64,000 nt of DNA, taken from Diospyros lotus. Taxonomy: Eukaryota > Streptophyta > Magnoliopsida > Ericales > Ebenaceae. This document shows, one piece after another, positions 11,370 to 22,611 of this stretch. The position numbers were made by a program, and so were the translations under genes. The notes beneath the pieces were generated by a model, which saw nothing but the letters and a program-made list of their open reading frames with translations, was not told where the DNA came from and ran no database searches. Every line of letters begins with the position of its first letter. The first letter of the stretch is position 1. Location of the stretch: NCBI RefSeq assembly GCF_014633365.1, contig NC_068349.1:15824753-15888752 (forward strand). The letters run 5' to 3'.

Positions 11370-12956
11370 GAATAATGCTACATGTCCCGGAAATGTTACA
11401 GAAAGTTTTACAGGAAATTTTATAATTTCTTTTTGATTTTATTTTATCTTCCTTGGCATTTACGCCCCCCACCCCCAATTTCTCCCACCCACTTACTGGA
11501 AATTCCCCCCCTCTTTTTCCCCCTCCATTTCCCCCTCTTCCTGCAACCCTTGTTGTAAAACCTTCGCCATTCGCCGGATCCCCATCTCGGCCCAGCCCCA
11601 CGTCCCTCTCTCCCATGTAACCCTCCACCCCCTTCCATCCATATCCCTCCCTCCCCTATAACCCACCACCCCCTTCCGTCGTTCGTCGCTTGCCGTTTGC
11701 CTTCACTTTTCAAAAGCGGGATTCCAGTTCGACAACCGAGATTGTTGCTAGAGGTTAAAGATACCCAGCTGTTTGTGGTAAATTTCATGATCTGAAAAAG
11801 AAAAAAAAACCCTAAGTTTGATTTGCTTGGCACGAATCAGTTGTTTTCCCTCTAGTTTAATTTGTCTTTGTTTGGGTTAGTTTTAGACCGATTCTGTGTC
11901 CGTTGGATTGTTGATGATTGTGCTGATTGGGACTTGAGGTTGTTTGAGTTGAGGGCGTTTGTTTGGTTTTCTGGCTGATTTTTAGTTTTTTGGATAATGA
12001 AGAACACATATATTGTGGTTAATAATTTTAAATTAAGTCTTTCTATAGAAATTTTTTTGTTGATAGTTGTTGAATAAGATGTTGTCTTGCATTGTTCTTT
12101 CAGTGCCTTAACATACAATTGTTGATAGTTGATAGTTGTTAATAGTTGATAGTTGTTAATAGTATATAGTTGTTGATGTTATCTTGCATTGTTATTTCAG
12201 TTGTTGATTTTTAGTTATTGTTGGTAGTAGTTGTTTCATTATTGTTGGTAGTAGTTGCTTCAGTGCAAGACACCCTATATTTTATTGATAGTTGTTGCAT
12301 AATATTTTGTTGATAGTTGTTGAATAATATTTTGTTGATAATTTCCAAATACTTCCATGCTTTGCATTCTGTGTGTTTGCTTTGTAATTTGAAAATGATT
12401 ACTTCAATTCACCAATTTGATCTTCCGTTGACAATTACAGCTTTAAAAATGCATTTTTAATACTTGTAATTTGATATAACCTTGTGAAAGCAAATTGAGC
12501 ATACCTATTTCAGCTTTAAAAATGACAATTTGATCTTCCGTTTGCTTTGTTGGTAGTTTTATGCTATCTTGTTGTCTTGCAATGGGCCTCTAAATGCATT
12601 TCTTATTTCATATAATGGTATACAAAGTACTTTGATGGTTTATTATTTCTTATTGTAAGGAAAGTCTCGTTCACCCGTTTCATAATTCAAGGAAAGCCTC
12701 ACTCATTCGTTTCTTTGAAAAGAGAAAATATAGGTACGATTTCCTTGTAATTCTAATCAAATTTTGCTATTTGGATGTGTAAATTTAGTATTCGAAAAGT
12801 TAAAATTCATGTAATGTAATTATTTTCATATTGTGGGGAAAAAAATTAATACTTTTTTTGTATGTATGTATGTAAGTTTAGATGCCAATCCTATTGGGTT
12901 TGATTAATTGTACCTATATAGTGTCTCAATTGCCATGACAAACGAAGGTAATAATG
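11370..12956 (+). repeat. left terminal inverted repeat of the MULE
   Basis: It matches the reverse complement of 22612-23997, from aaagttttacagg at the outer side to the phrase ctcaattgccatga(c/t)a(a/g)ac(g/a)aaggtaat at the inner side. The left copy is longer owing to small insertions. It includes the C-rich block near 11460-11660, a telo-box AAACCCTAA at 11807-11815, several gttgttgatagtt repeats near 12050-12320, and a splice donor ATAG|GTACGA at 12733-12735. It therefore seems to supply promoter, leader exon and first intron to the gene beside it. Confidence 0.85.
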
Positions 12957-13026
12957 TGACTAATTGTTCTGACAATTTGACAATCATTGTTGAAATATTA
13001 TTTATCTATGATTGTGGACGTTGCAG
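12734..13026 (+). other. predicted leader intron of the zinc-knuckle/GRF gene
   Basis: The donor ATAG|GTACGA (12733-12735) and acceptor TTGCAG (to 13026) frame a 293-bp AT-rich intron. The same donor in the right inverted repeat pairs with an acceptor TCCAG at 22475-22479 just before the transposase frame. Both genes thus appear to share one non-coding leader exon encoded in the repeat. Confidence 0.5.
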
Positions 13027-13035
13027 AATCTTACA

Positions 13036-13461
13036 ATGGTGGGAAAAAACAGAGGAATATGTCATAGTTGTAGACATCTTGGTCATACCTTGCTAAGATG
13101 TCCCACCAAGCAACATTGCCCTTCATGTGGACACGGGTTTGTGAAATAGATGGAGGTAGAGAAGAATATAGTAAATAAAGGACGGATATTTTTCTGTTGT
13201 AGTGATGATTGCGTATATTTCAAGTGGGGTGATGAATGCCCCCAAAAGAAAGATGGCACTTTTAGACGACAACCAAGTGGAGGAGTGTATGAAGAAGGTG
13301 AATCAAGTAGTGTTGCTTCAGTCCAATCATCCACCACAGAAGAAATCAAACAAGATATAGCTCATGCATTCAGATTTCTTGCTCGCATTTCTAAAGAGGA
13401 AAATGTGGAGATATCTCTCAATGTAACGTTTCGTAAGGGAAAACGAAATATTAGTTCTTGA
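13036..13461 (+). pseudogene. zinc-knuckle plus GRF zinc-finger protein carried by the MULE (one in-frame stop)
   Basis: From ATG 13036 the frame encodes MVGKNRGICHSCRHLGHTLL..., a CX2CX4HX4C zinc knuckle. The start of a GRF-type zinc finger follows (CPSCGHGF), then a TAG at 13147-13149, and the same frame continues from 13150 with NKGRIFFCC and CVYFKWGDECP, the second half of a GRF finger, and an acidic to basic tail ending at 13461. Apart from the TAG it would be about 141 residues. It resembles small plant GRF proteins (At4g04775-like) that are often found near transposons. A splice acceptor (gttgcag at 13020-13026) precedes the ATG and matches a donor at 12734 in the inverted repeat. GRF fingers bind single-stranded nucleic acid in other proteins, so a helper in transposition is conceivable but unproven. 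Confidence 0.7.
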
Positions 13462-13624
13462 GCTTATGTCTAATTAAATTAGCTAGTTTTTTTTTTCTTT
13501 ATATGTATAATTATATTGTCCATTAATCAAAATTTTGTTGCGGAATGTAAAACTTAAAAATATTCAATTCAACTGGTTTGCTTTTTTATTCATAACATTC
13601 TGGTATCAAGTAATTATTTGATTT

Positions 13625-13722
13625 TCTTGTTTTTTTTTTTTTTTTTTGCATGTGGTCCCTGTATAAATAAAATCATTGGCTTTTGTTTTGTTTTTCATGT
13701 TAGTTTGCATACCTTGGATTTC
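13625..13722. repeat. about 100-bp direct repeat, copy 1, inside the MULE
   Basis: The block from a poly-T run through tggtccctgtataaataaaatc to ccttggatttctta recurs at 15550-15655 in the same direction, nearly unchanged. Copy 1 lies about 165 bp after the stop of the GRF gene. Confidence 0.85.
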
Positions 13723-13729
13723 TTAAATA

Positions 13730-15545
13730 GAACATGTTTCAGTTGTAAACATACAAGATAACCTACAAAGAAACATTGGATAAGGCAACTTCAAGAATAT
13801 AAAAGGATGAAGATTGTTGTAACTTACTATGCCAATTTGTCATCCCACATGAGAATTCCAAATCATAAATGATGGAAAGGTGAAAACAATAAACAAAGAA
13901 AGAAAGGAAATAAGTAATTAAGCTCAATATTAAACTTTGGGGATGAAACCACCATGAATAATATGCATGGGGTTTCATTTATAACAAAATAGTTATGGGT
14001 AGGGAATTCATCAATAACCATATGCAACTTAACTTGCATTGCTGATGCATCTGAATGAATAGCTAACTAATCATACCTATATTTAGCGTCACTGACCTTA
14101 AAAACTTTATAATTTCCAAAAATTTCGTATGAAGAAATTAAGATTGTACAAACTGGATTATATGATTAACGTTTTTTCTTTTTTTTTGTTTTTTGATAGT
14201 GACAACTGAAAAAATAGATTGAATAAAAGATATAGACATGCTTAGATAGGTCCAAGGATATACAAAAGCAAAGTAAAAGCCTATTTTCCCTTCATGAGGA
14301 CACCAATATTTTAGCTTCACAGGTTATACGCTTTCAAAATTTAACCAAGATAAAATCCTCCCATACCTCACCTAGTGGGATTAAGGTTTCTGATGTTGTT
14401 GTAAAGTCCTCCCACATACTCAGAAGAAAGGACTTCAGCAGTAGGCACTACTAATGGTTGTTAGGAAATAAAAAATAAAAAAACAAACCAGTTGGCTTTA
14501 TAGTCAAAAGTTGTAATAAAAAAGCAACCCTTTGTGTTGTATTGAGTTTGCAGGTTGCTTCAACTCCAATGCCAAAAACCTATCAAATAAGATGGTATCT
14601 AGCTTAAACTAAACGAACAAGCAACTTGGGGAAGTATCCGATGTCCATTTCCATATCATTGCACACAAATGCCTCAGATGCAAGTCGTATAACACCAAAC
14701 AATCCAGAAAGGGCTCTGCTTCTACATGTACATCAAGAATTCATGGGATAATCCTTAAAAATTAGTTGTGTACTAATCTAATACCATTTTTAAAATTTTC
14801 ATTAGTTTAGATTAAACAATCTTAAATAATGAAAGCGAAATTGTTAGAGTTTACATCTTTCAAAATTAAAACTACAATTATGAAATCTTCAATGTCACTG
14901 AAATCTTAGATCTTCTACTTTGATCTAGCTAAATACAACGATCAGATGTGTAGAACTCATAGTCCCGGCCCTCCCTGCAAGTATTGATTAAAATATGGTA
15001 CCACGTTACCTGCATGTAGGAAAAAGCAATTAATGAACAACTTCCTATAATATTGAACCAACAATATATTTTTGAACATATATTCCCCAATATTGTATTC
15101 GATGCTTCAGGTATATTGTTGAACATATTGTACATGCTGATGTACGTAAGGTGCTCCAGGTATCAAGATATTGTTTCTTGTATACCTTTGAGATTGCCCC
15201 TGCAAATAAAATAAAATAAATAAATAAATAAAAATCGAACAAAATTGTGCACTTTCATTGGCTTTTACATTTCATAATTCCAGATTAATAAATTTGGATG
15301 CAATCTAATGTTTAGGTTAAAATATTGATAATGATTGATAATTTACCAGTGACTGATTTGTCCAATATATAGGATACTGGAATGAATCTAATGCCTGTGA
15401 TGGTTGTGAGTTGTCATTATCCAATGAACTATGTTGAACCTTTGTTTTTCCTCTATCTATACTCGCAACTGTCTATACGTCATTCAAACGTCGCAATTAA
15501 ATAAAATCATTTATATAATTTAGTCATTATAAGTCATTAATTCTC
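13730..15545. other. non-coding middle of the MULE between its two genes
   Basis: No gene was recognised. It is AT-rich and lies between the 3' ends of the two convergent genes and between two direct repeats. Short open frames here are not supported by motifs. Confidence 0.5.
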
Positions 15546-15549
15546 TGTA

Positions 15550-15655
15550 ATTGTTTTTTTTGTTTTTTTTTTTTTTTTGCATGGTGGTCCCTGTATAAAT
15601 AAAATCATTGGCTTTTGTTTTGTTTTGCATATTAGTTTGCATACCTTGGATTTCT
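15550..15655. repeat. about 100-bp direct repeat, copy 2, at the transposase stop
   Basis: This is the partner of 13625-13722. It abuts the transposase stop codon at 15655-15657, so it would form the beginning of that gene's 3' UTR. The 1.8 kb between the two copies has no coding sequence that I recognise. Confidence 0.85.
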
Positions 15656-17776
15656 TAGAATTCTTCTCCAGTTGACCTTTTTTTCCATAATTTCTTCGGA
15701 GCTCCTTTAGTTCTCGAGTATATCAAATTGAGCATGTTAGCACTTCCAGAAAGTTTTGTTGATAGAGAATTAAGGGCCACTTGTACACTTGCTTGGGAAT
15801 CCAAATTACTTCCACCACCATGTATGGGTTGTGACATGGAAAGTTGAGTTGTTTTAGATTCAATCCACTCCATGATCCCACAAACTTGGTTTTCATCATC
15901 AGCCACCAAGTCTGCTACATTAGTAAAGGCATTGCACATTTTGTCAAATCTTACTTGAGCATGAGTGTTTATCCAACCATCGTAATTAACTGTTATGTGT
16001 CGTCTACTTACATCTCTCCTCCACCTCCTAAGGATATACCTCTCGAGAAGTACAGTGACATCATTACGGAGCAAAATTGATATCGCATGCCTGCACATTA
16101 TTCCCCTGAACTCAAATAGATGACAACTATAAACAAATTTAGTAGTTTTTCTTTGAAATAAAACTGTGAACATTTTTTTCCTAACTCCCCCGTCAAGCAT
16201 AATATCTTCTCGCACATCATACCTTAGCACCAGACCACCCATATTAGAAGATACAACTTCACAGTAAACCTTTCCAGTAAATTCCTCTTGAAATTCCCTA
16301 AATTTTGATATTGTATACACTTCCTAAAATTGCTTTTCAATTGCATACTTAGTAGCACATGGGACCATTTGCGAGAATGACTTAAAATCTGCTTAGAACT
16401 CTTTTTCAACATTACACTTGAGTGCCCGCTCATATTGTTCAACAAATTGCTTGAGAGAAGTTTTGGAATTGTAAAGATAAAAAAAAAAAAAATTAAATTA
16501 ATTTAAATATATATATATATAAAATAATAAAAGGGGAAAATATTTAAAGAAAATGGGGAGGCACTAGGGCAGCTCCCCCTCGAAATCTCTCTCTCTCTTT
16601 CTCTTTTCTCTCTCGCTCACTCTCTGATCTTTGGTGATTTCTTGCAATCCAACTGTTCGATCGCCCATCTGATCTCGTTTTCACCGATTAAGCTCCCCCG
16701 ATCTATAAAGAGGTAAGCGTTTTGGCTTGATCTTGTCGATTTTTCTAGTTGTTTTTGCGAGATGTATGTTGAGGCGCAATGTGGGTTTTGGCCAGTTGTT
16801 TAAGGTCAGATCTATGAAGATCCGATCGTTGGATTTCTTTGGTTTTGGGATATGTTGGTTGAATGTCTTGAGGGTGTTGAATGACGGTTTCCGATGGTCG
16901 AAAATCGCCGACCACGTTGGCCGGTGGTGATTGGTAGTGAGCTTTGTTATTTTGGATGAGAGTTTGACCCTAGATCTATGAAAATCTAGCCGTCCGATCC
17001 TTGTTGTTTTCGGGTATGTTGGTCGCTTAGGTGCTATGCACCTTGTGGTAGCCTCCAATTGTCGAAAAAATGTTCGGCAGCTGGAGAACGGCGATAGCCA
17101 GAACGCGTCCCTATTTGGCCAAAAATTAATTTTTAGATCTGTTAAGATCCAATCGTCTGATGGGTCTCATTTTGAGATATGTTGTTGTTTGTGGTGAGGA
17201 CTTCAAATCAGTATGCTGTCGGCCGTTTTTCGCCGGCGACGGTAGTCTGTTGGGAAGAAAGAAAAGAAAAAGAAAAGAAAAGAAAAATAAATAAAATATA
17301 AAGAAAAAGAAAATGAGGGCTTTGGGGTTGGGCATGTCGGGTTAGGTTTTAACCTAGGATGGTAGGGTCTGATTGGGTTATAAGATGGCCTAATGTGTTG
17401 GGCATGGCTTGACCCAGTTGTGGCAGCCCTTTAGGCTGGCCTACTCAGCTTGTTCTCCCTTCTTGTCGCTTGTCCGTGAACCTAGGATGACTTGGTTAGG
17501 TTGGTCCTACTCAGGATATCGACGTCAGTCTAATTTGGGTTCTCTTTAGATCTCCTGGAATTGACGATGTGACTAACGAGTCATTTTATTGATCGGAGTC
17601 CTAAGGACGAAACCCTATTAGATGACTCGAGGCCGAGCAAGACTGACCCCGAGTACGTTCTAGGCTAGCCTATGATGATGATATGGGTTTATCCCGAATC
17701 CTGATTTCTGATGGATTCATTTTATTCTAAGGTTAGAATATTGCAATTTATTTCTTTTAAGCCATTTATTAAATAT

Positions 17777-19395
17777 TGATATTTTACTCTTGTGTTTAGT
17801 TTTGATGATGAAAAATTTCAAATGTCTTTTTATTTTCTCTCAATCAAAGCATATGGTTTGGAAACTAAAATCAATTTCAAAGTGCTTTGTTAAAATGATC
17901 TATGATCTTTTATACTAGTTGGAGATTAGCATAAACAAGTTTTAAGATCTAAAAAGAATCTCCTTGAAATCGTTGGTCAAAATAATTCTAAGGCAAAAGA
18001 CCAATTAGAACATGTTTTTGAAAGTGTGTTCATTTTAGAAAGTGTTCATTTTAGAAAACTATCTCCTAGTATTTTGATATCTAATATCTCTTAGTAATGA
18101 AATGGTTTTGATGAATGTCTATATGAAAATCAATATATGAAAATCAATCTATATGGATTTTGTGAATGAGAAAATGAATTTTTAATATATGAGTTTTGAA
18201 GCAAGGTATGAAAACCTATAGAAGAAATATTGAGTAAGGTTGAGTGTGATTTGTTTCAAAAATATACTTTTGATAATCTCAACTTGTTTTAAAGATAATC
18301 AAAATGAGTTTTTAAAGAATCGAATTAGGATGTATTGAAAATTCAAGATTTTCTATAGAATAGTCGACTATCAGGTTCATTCTGTCGACTATGCTTCAAA
18401 ATAGTCGACTATTTTTGATGTTCTGTCGACTATTTAAGCATCTGTCGACTATTTTAGCATCTGTCGACTATCGAGTAAAAATAGTCGACTATGCCTTTTG
18501 ATCTGTCGACTATTTTTGTTCATAAGTTTCAAAAATTTCTTCATATCTCAGCATCTGTCGACTATTGGAATGTGTCTGTCGACTATTGAAATTTTGTGTT
18601 ATAAAATAGTCGACTATTCGTTTTGTTTGTCGACTATTTCTTGCTTTAGTTATAAAAATAGTCAACTATATATTTCTTCTGTTGACTATTTCTTTTTGCA
18701 GAAAGTTCCAAACGGCTATTTTTTCAAATCCCAACGGCTCTAAACGGCTATATTTCTCTTCAACTTCGTGGGACACTTATATATACATGTCATAGATGAT
18801 CAAGAGAAGGCTAATGGACGGGAACGAATTGAATTGAACTTACATTTTACACTCGTTTCTATTTACATTCACTGTGCTTCAATTTTCTCTCTTCAAGGCT
18901 GTAATCTTAATTTGTTTACATTCATTTAAGCCTTGTATCATTTTTGAGAGACATTGTAACTAAGAGATTCATCTCTTAGATTCTCTCCAACTATATATTT
19001 CTTGTTTTCCTAGCTTGTATAGCTAGAGGGCCCATTTGAGTGGGAGGTTTTGTAATTCCTAGTCTCGGACTAGAGGACCTACTTGGTTTAAGTAGGGGGT
19101 TTTAGTGGATGGTTTGAAAAATCCTTAGTGAGGAGCTAAGGTAGTGGATTAGGCTTGGGTTAAGCCGAACCACTATAAATCTTAGTGTTCTTGTGTTCTT
19201 TAAATCATCTTTATCTTTCCAAGCATTCCTTAATTCCTCACTTGATTCACATTCGTCATTTTATATGCTTCACGTTTTAAATCATTAAAACTTCAACCTG
19301 TATTAAAAAGTTTTTCAAGTTCTATCAATTAAGTTTTTAAAATAACCAATTCACCCCCCCTCTTGGTATGTGCCATAGCATCTCCCGCTCTAACA
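17777..19395 (+). mobile_element. copia-type solo LTR nested in the 4.7-kb LTR
   Basis: The block begins TGATATTTTACTC and ends GCTCTAACA. It has a TATATATA box near 18778-18786 (plus strand) and closes with the ccaattcacccccc...cttggta...gctctaaca signature seen in many plant copia LTRs of the Tork/Sire type. It holds an array of GTCGACTAT motifs. No internal genes are present. The flanks are AT-rich (attaaat on both sides, offset by two bases), so the target duplication is not resolved and ends may be off by several bases. Confidence 0.65.
18361..18695. repeat. array of GTCGACTAT motifs (palindromic)
   Basis: Twelve exact copies of GTCGACTAT and two variants (gtcaactat, gttgactat) occur within about 335 bp. 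They appear in two contexts: ATAGTCGACTAT, a perfect 12-bp palindrome, and CTGTCGACTATT. Spacing is irregular (roughly 15-60 bp). The array lies upstream of the TATA box of the copia LTR. Confidence 0.9.
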
Positions 19396-22300
19396 ATTAA
19401 ATCATTAATTAATTAATTATTACGTTTTAAAAATTTATCAATTTAGTTATAAATATATTTATATTTATATGAATTGTTTTTGAAAAATAGAAACTTTAGA
19501 AAATATTATCTATATTAAAAGAAAACTAGTTTATGGGTGAGTATAGAAATATATATATATATTATTTTATTGCATCCTATAAGTGGGTGTGTAGTTCCAC
19601 TATACACTTACGCATAGCATGCAAGGCGAGGCATAATGACGTAGTCGATGGCTAAGGTTGACAAATTCCATGACGCCAAATTCGAATATTGCGCAGGCCA
19701 AGGTATAAAATAACTGATTCAGGGTGTTAAGCAATGGTTAGGATTTTCGGTAATATTATTACGTCGTTACTCTTATTACCTAAATGTGACCATCCCATTC
19801 TATTTATTGTAGGCTTGGATTTCCAGGATTTTGTTCGATCTTTTCCCCACACTCGAACTTGAGTCATCGTTTCCCAGGCGAGTAGACATGATATGTTATG
19901 TTTACCTTATATCATGCATGTATATACTGTTTCATGCATAAAGATTATAAACTTGTACTGATTTTTATATGCATAACTTGTGCATGATTTTTATATGCGG
20001 ATCATAAAAAAATACTCTTAAATGTTTCTAACTTGCATGAAATATTTTCATCTTACTAGGAGATACATAAGCTGAAAGATACCCTAACTGATTTCTTGTC
20101 TTGAGAATATGAAATATTGAATGATATGGTGTATTTTAGGCACCACATGAAATGATAAATGATTATGACTTGTGCCTTAAATAGGGTATCACTTGCATTA
20201 TTATTAGAGGACTATCTAGTAGATTCCCTGGTGACTCACAGCAGGAAAAGATCATGGTACTGTGAGGCTTGGCATGCTAAGGCCATGAGAGACACGGATT
20301 GTATGTTTCAGCACTACTATCACGTGGGCCATTATGATATTATAGTGATGATGACGTATGTGCCAATATATATACTTGAGCGCATGTGTGTATAGGCATT
20401 AGGCCAGTTTCTACTAGTGTGTCCTCAAGATCAGTGCATGCATCTCATATAAAAGTATAGAGGACTTAAGTGGTTAGGGAACAACTTATGGGGTTGTCTT
20501 TAGGCACCTATTTTTCCTACACTATGTTTTTTTTTTTCTTTTGAATCTTAAATTATATAACTTATACTACATTTACTCGTTGTTCATCTTTCTATTATAT
20601 TATTATATCCATGATACTCATCTTAGCATTTTTATTGCATACTCTCCTAGTGGGCATGACATACCTTATACTCGCGAGTCCACAAGACTCACCCATTTTT
20701 ATTAAAATATTTTTAGGGAGTTCTCATTTTTGAATATTTATCTAGTAGATCTTCTGGTATGATATCAGACCCTCTTTTAATTCCTGATGTGATATAGGAT
20801 GCTCTGTGGAGACATACATGTACTGTTGAGTCTGATCTTTTGTCCTTTATTTTTGTGGCACATAAATGTGCCAAGGGCCCGAGATACGAGATTGGTTATG
20901 TATTTATGACAGCAGTGTGATGGACATTCTTATTTTTGTACAGCTATTGTATATGAAATATTGAAATGTTATTATAGAAAGTGAAGTGGTATTTTACTCC
21001 ATCTTTCTATATTTTGTCAGTAGTATTAATGCTTTTAGCAAATCGAGCTAGAAAAGAGGCTTACTAGTCCATGGTGGGGCCATTAGGCCTAGGGATTAGT
21101 GCCAGTCATGACTTATTTAGAAATCAAGTCGTGACAGGAATGAGCATACCCATCAAAAAATGTGTTAATACTCTCACTACGTTGAGTTGTTAACATCCCT
21201 GTCCAAAAAGTAGTTTTCAAGAAGCATGGAACCCAACGGCTTTTGTTTTCGAATAGTCCAGACAACCAATTGTTCTCATGCAAATCAAACTGATCAACCA
21301 TCGCAGTCCAGCCATGCTCAAAGTCTTCTTGATGTTGTGAGTCGTACACTAGACCATGTACTACTGAAAGTATCAATCCCTTACATGGATGACTCCCAAA
21401 CTTTTCTAGCAACTTCTTTAGTATATGCCATAAACACCATCTAAGCTTTGTATTGGGAAAAACAATCTCAATTGCTGCTTGCATTGCCCTATCCTGATCG
21501 GTAATTATTCCATTAGGAGCCTGACCATGCATACATTCAAGCCACGTCCTAAAAAGCCAAACAAATGTTGTCATATCCTCATTCAACAATAGACCATAAC
21601 CGAGTAAGGTTGACTATCCATGGTGGTTCACACCAACAAAAAGGGCAAAAGGCATCTCATACTTATTAGTTAAGTATGTCGTATCAAATGTTACAACATC
21701 TCCGAACTCTTTATATGTTTGCCTGCATTTGTTATCAGCCCAAAATACATTCTTCAACTGGGATTCCTCATTCAAATCTATACTGAAGTAGAAACCGGGA
21801 CGCATTGTTTGCATTTTTGAAAAGCTTGTATTGCTACAGCATCTCCTTCCCCAAGTCGTAGTCACCTTACTTTTTTGATGTAGTTTCAACAATCCTTTTC
21901 TATGCATGTCAACTGGTCGTATCCACCAGCTTCGACAACAGCTGAATTAAAACTTTTATGTAAAGGAATCCCGGCTAAATCATTAACTTCAAGCCTCCGT
22001 TTAATATGTGCACTAACTTCACGATTGCATCGGTAAAGCCTTGATTTGGATGGACTTATTTTATGATTATGTTCAAGATATACTTTATTAATACGCCAAA
22101 CACCATTCAAATTTGTATCAGTTGTTATCTTGGCTTTACAGCCTATATGGATTGTTGGTTAGGGCTTCAAGGAAGTACCTGTGCTACCAACTCTATTACC
22201 CCCCCCCCCCAACTACATTCAAATGTCACATATCTCAAAGCACCATCATCACCCTTCTTCGAATTTCTTTTTCTAACTAGAAAGCCTACGCTATAAGCAT

Positions 22301-22611
22301 AACTTTTGTAAAATTCAAATAATTCATTGACATCATTAAACTTCATCCCAACCTCCGGGGCAATCTGACTATCTTTTACTAAGGTTTCATCATTGTGTAC
22401 ATCAAGATTTTCTGTGACTAGTAATTCGTTAGGCACTTCATAACATTCGTCTTCGGAACTACGAACTACGTTTCCTGGATTAGATGATACAAAATAATTT
22501 TAAAAACAATTCTTATGTAGTGCATCTATGTGTTAATATGATAACCCTTTATTTGAAATTAATTGGCTATGAAAGAAGGAAGATCATGGGATGTAAGATA
22601 ATCAATATTAT

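Larger units (their letters stand above)
16470..21136 (+). mobile_element. 4.7-kb solo LTR inserted in the transposase gene
   Basis: The block starts TGTAAAGATA and ends GTCGTGACA and has an exact 5-bp duplication GGAAT on both sides (16465-16469 and 21137-21141). No retrotransposon coding domains are present. The ending GTCGTGACA is common in plant Ty3/gypsy LTRs. About 1.6 kb of its length is a further copia solo LTR (17777-19395), so the original LTR was about 3.0 kb. The section 16560-17340 is a pyrimidine- and G-rich stretch that gives long but motif-free open frames on both strands. Orientation is not certain. Confidence 0.85.
15655..22474 (-). pseudogene. FAR1/FHY3-type MULE transposase, interrupted by a solo LTR
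   Basis: Minus-strand segments in order: FAR1 zinc DNA-binding domain at 22474-22167 (GMKFNDVNELFEFYKSYAY, VRKRNSKKG), then EHNHKISP and IEKDC at 22110-21886. The MULE transposase core follows at 21907-21142, with first catalytic Asp in VTFDTTYLTNKY, second in ITDQDRAM followed by CLWHILKK, and RSESINTFFDGY. The C-terminal part is at 16460-15655, with FVEQYERALKC, YTISKFREFQEEF and a SWIM zinc finger CHLFEFRGIMCRHA. A 4,667-bp solo LTR sits at 16470-21136; with one copy of its duplication the two sides join in one frame. Other damage: a C12 run at 22199-22210 causing a frameshift, at least two stops near 16325-16400, further frame changes, and loss of the first SWIM cysteine to tyrosine. The intact enzyme would cut and paste the MULE in the nucleus. 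Confidence 0.88.

Noticed and set aside
16681..17335. Open frames on the minus strand inside the 4.7-kb LTR
   Set aside because: They have low complexity, no motifs and lie within non-coding LTR sequence.
18498..18743. 81-codon frame with Ser-Thr-Ile repeats over the GTCGACTAT array
   Set aside because: The apparent repeats are translations of the DNA motif array; no protein function is implied.
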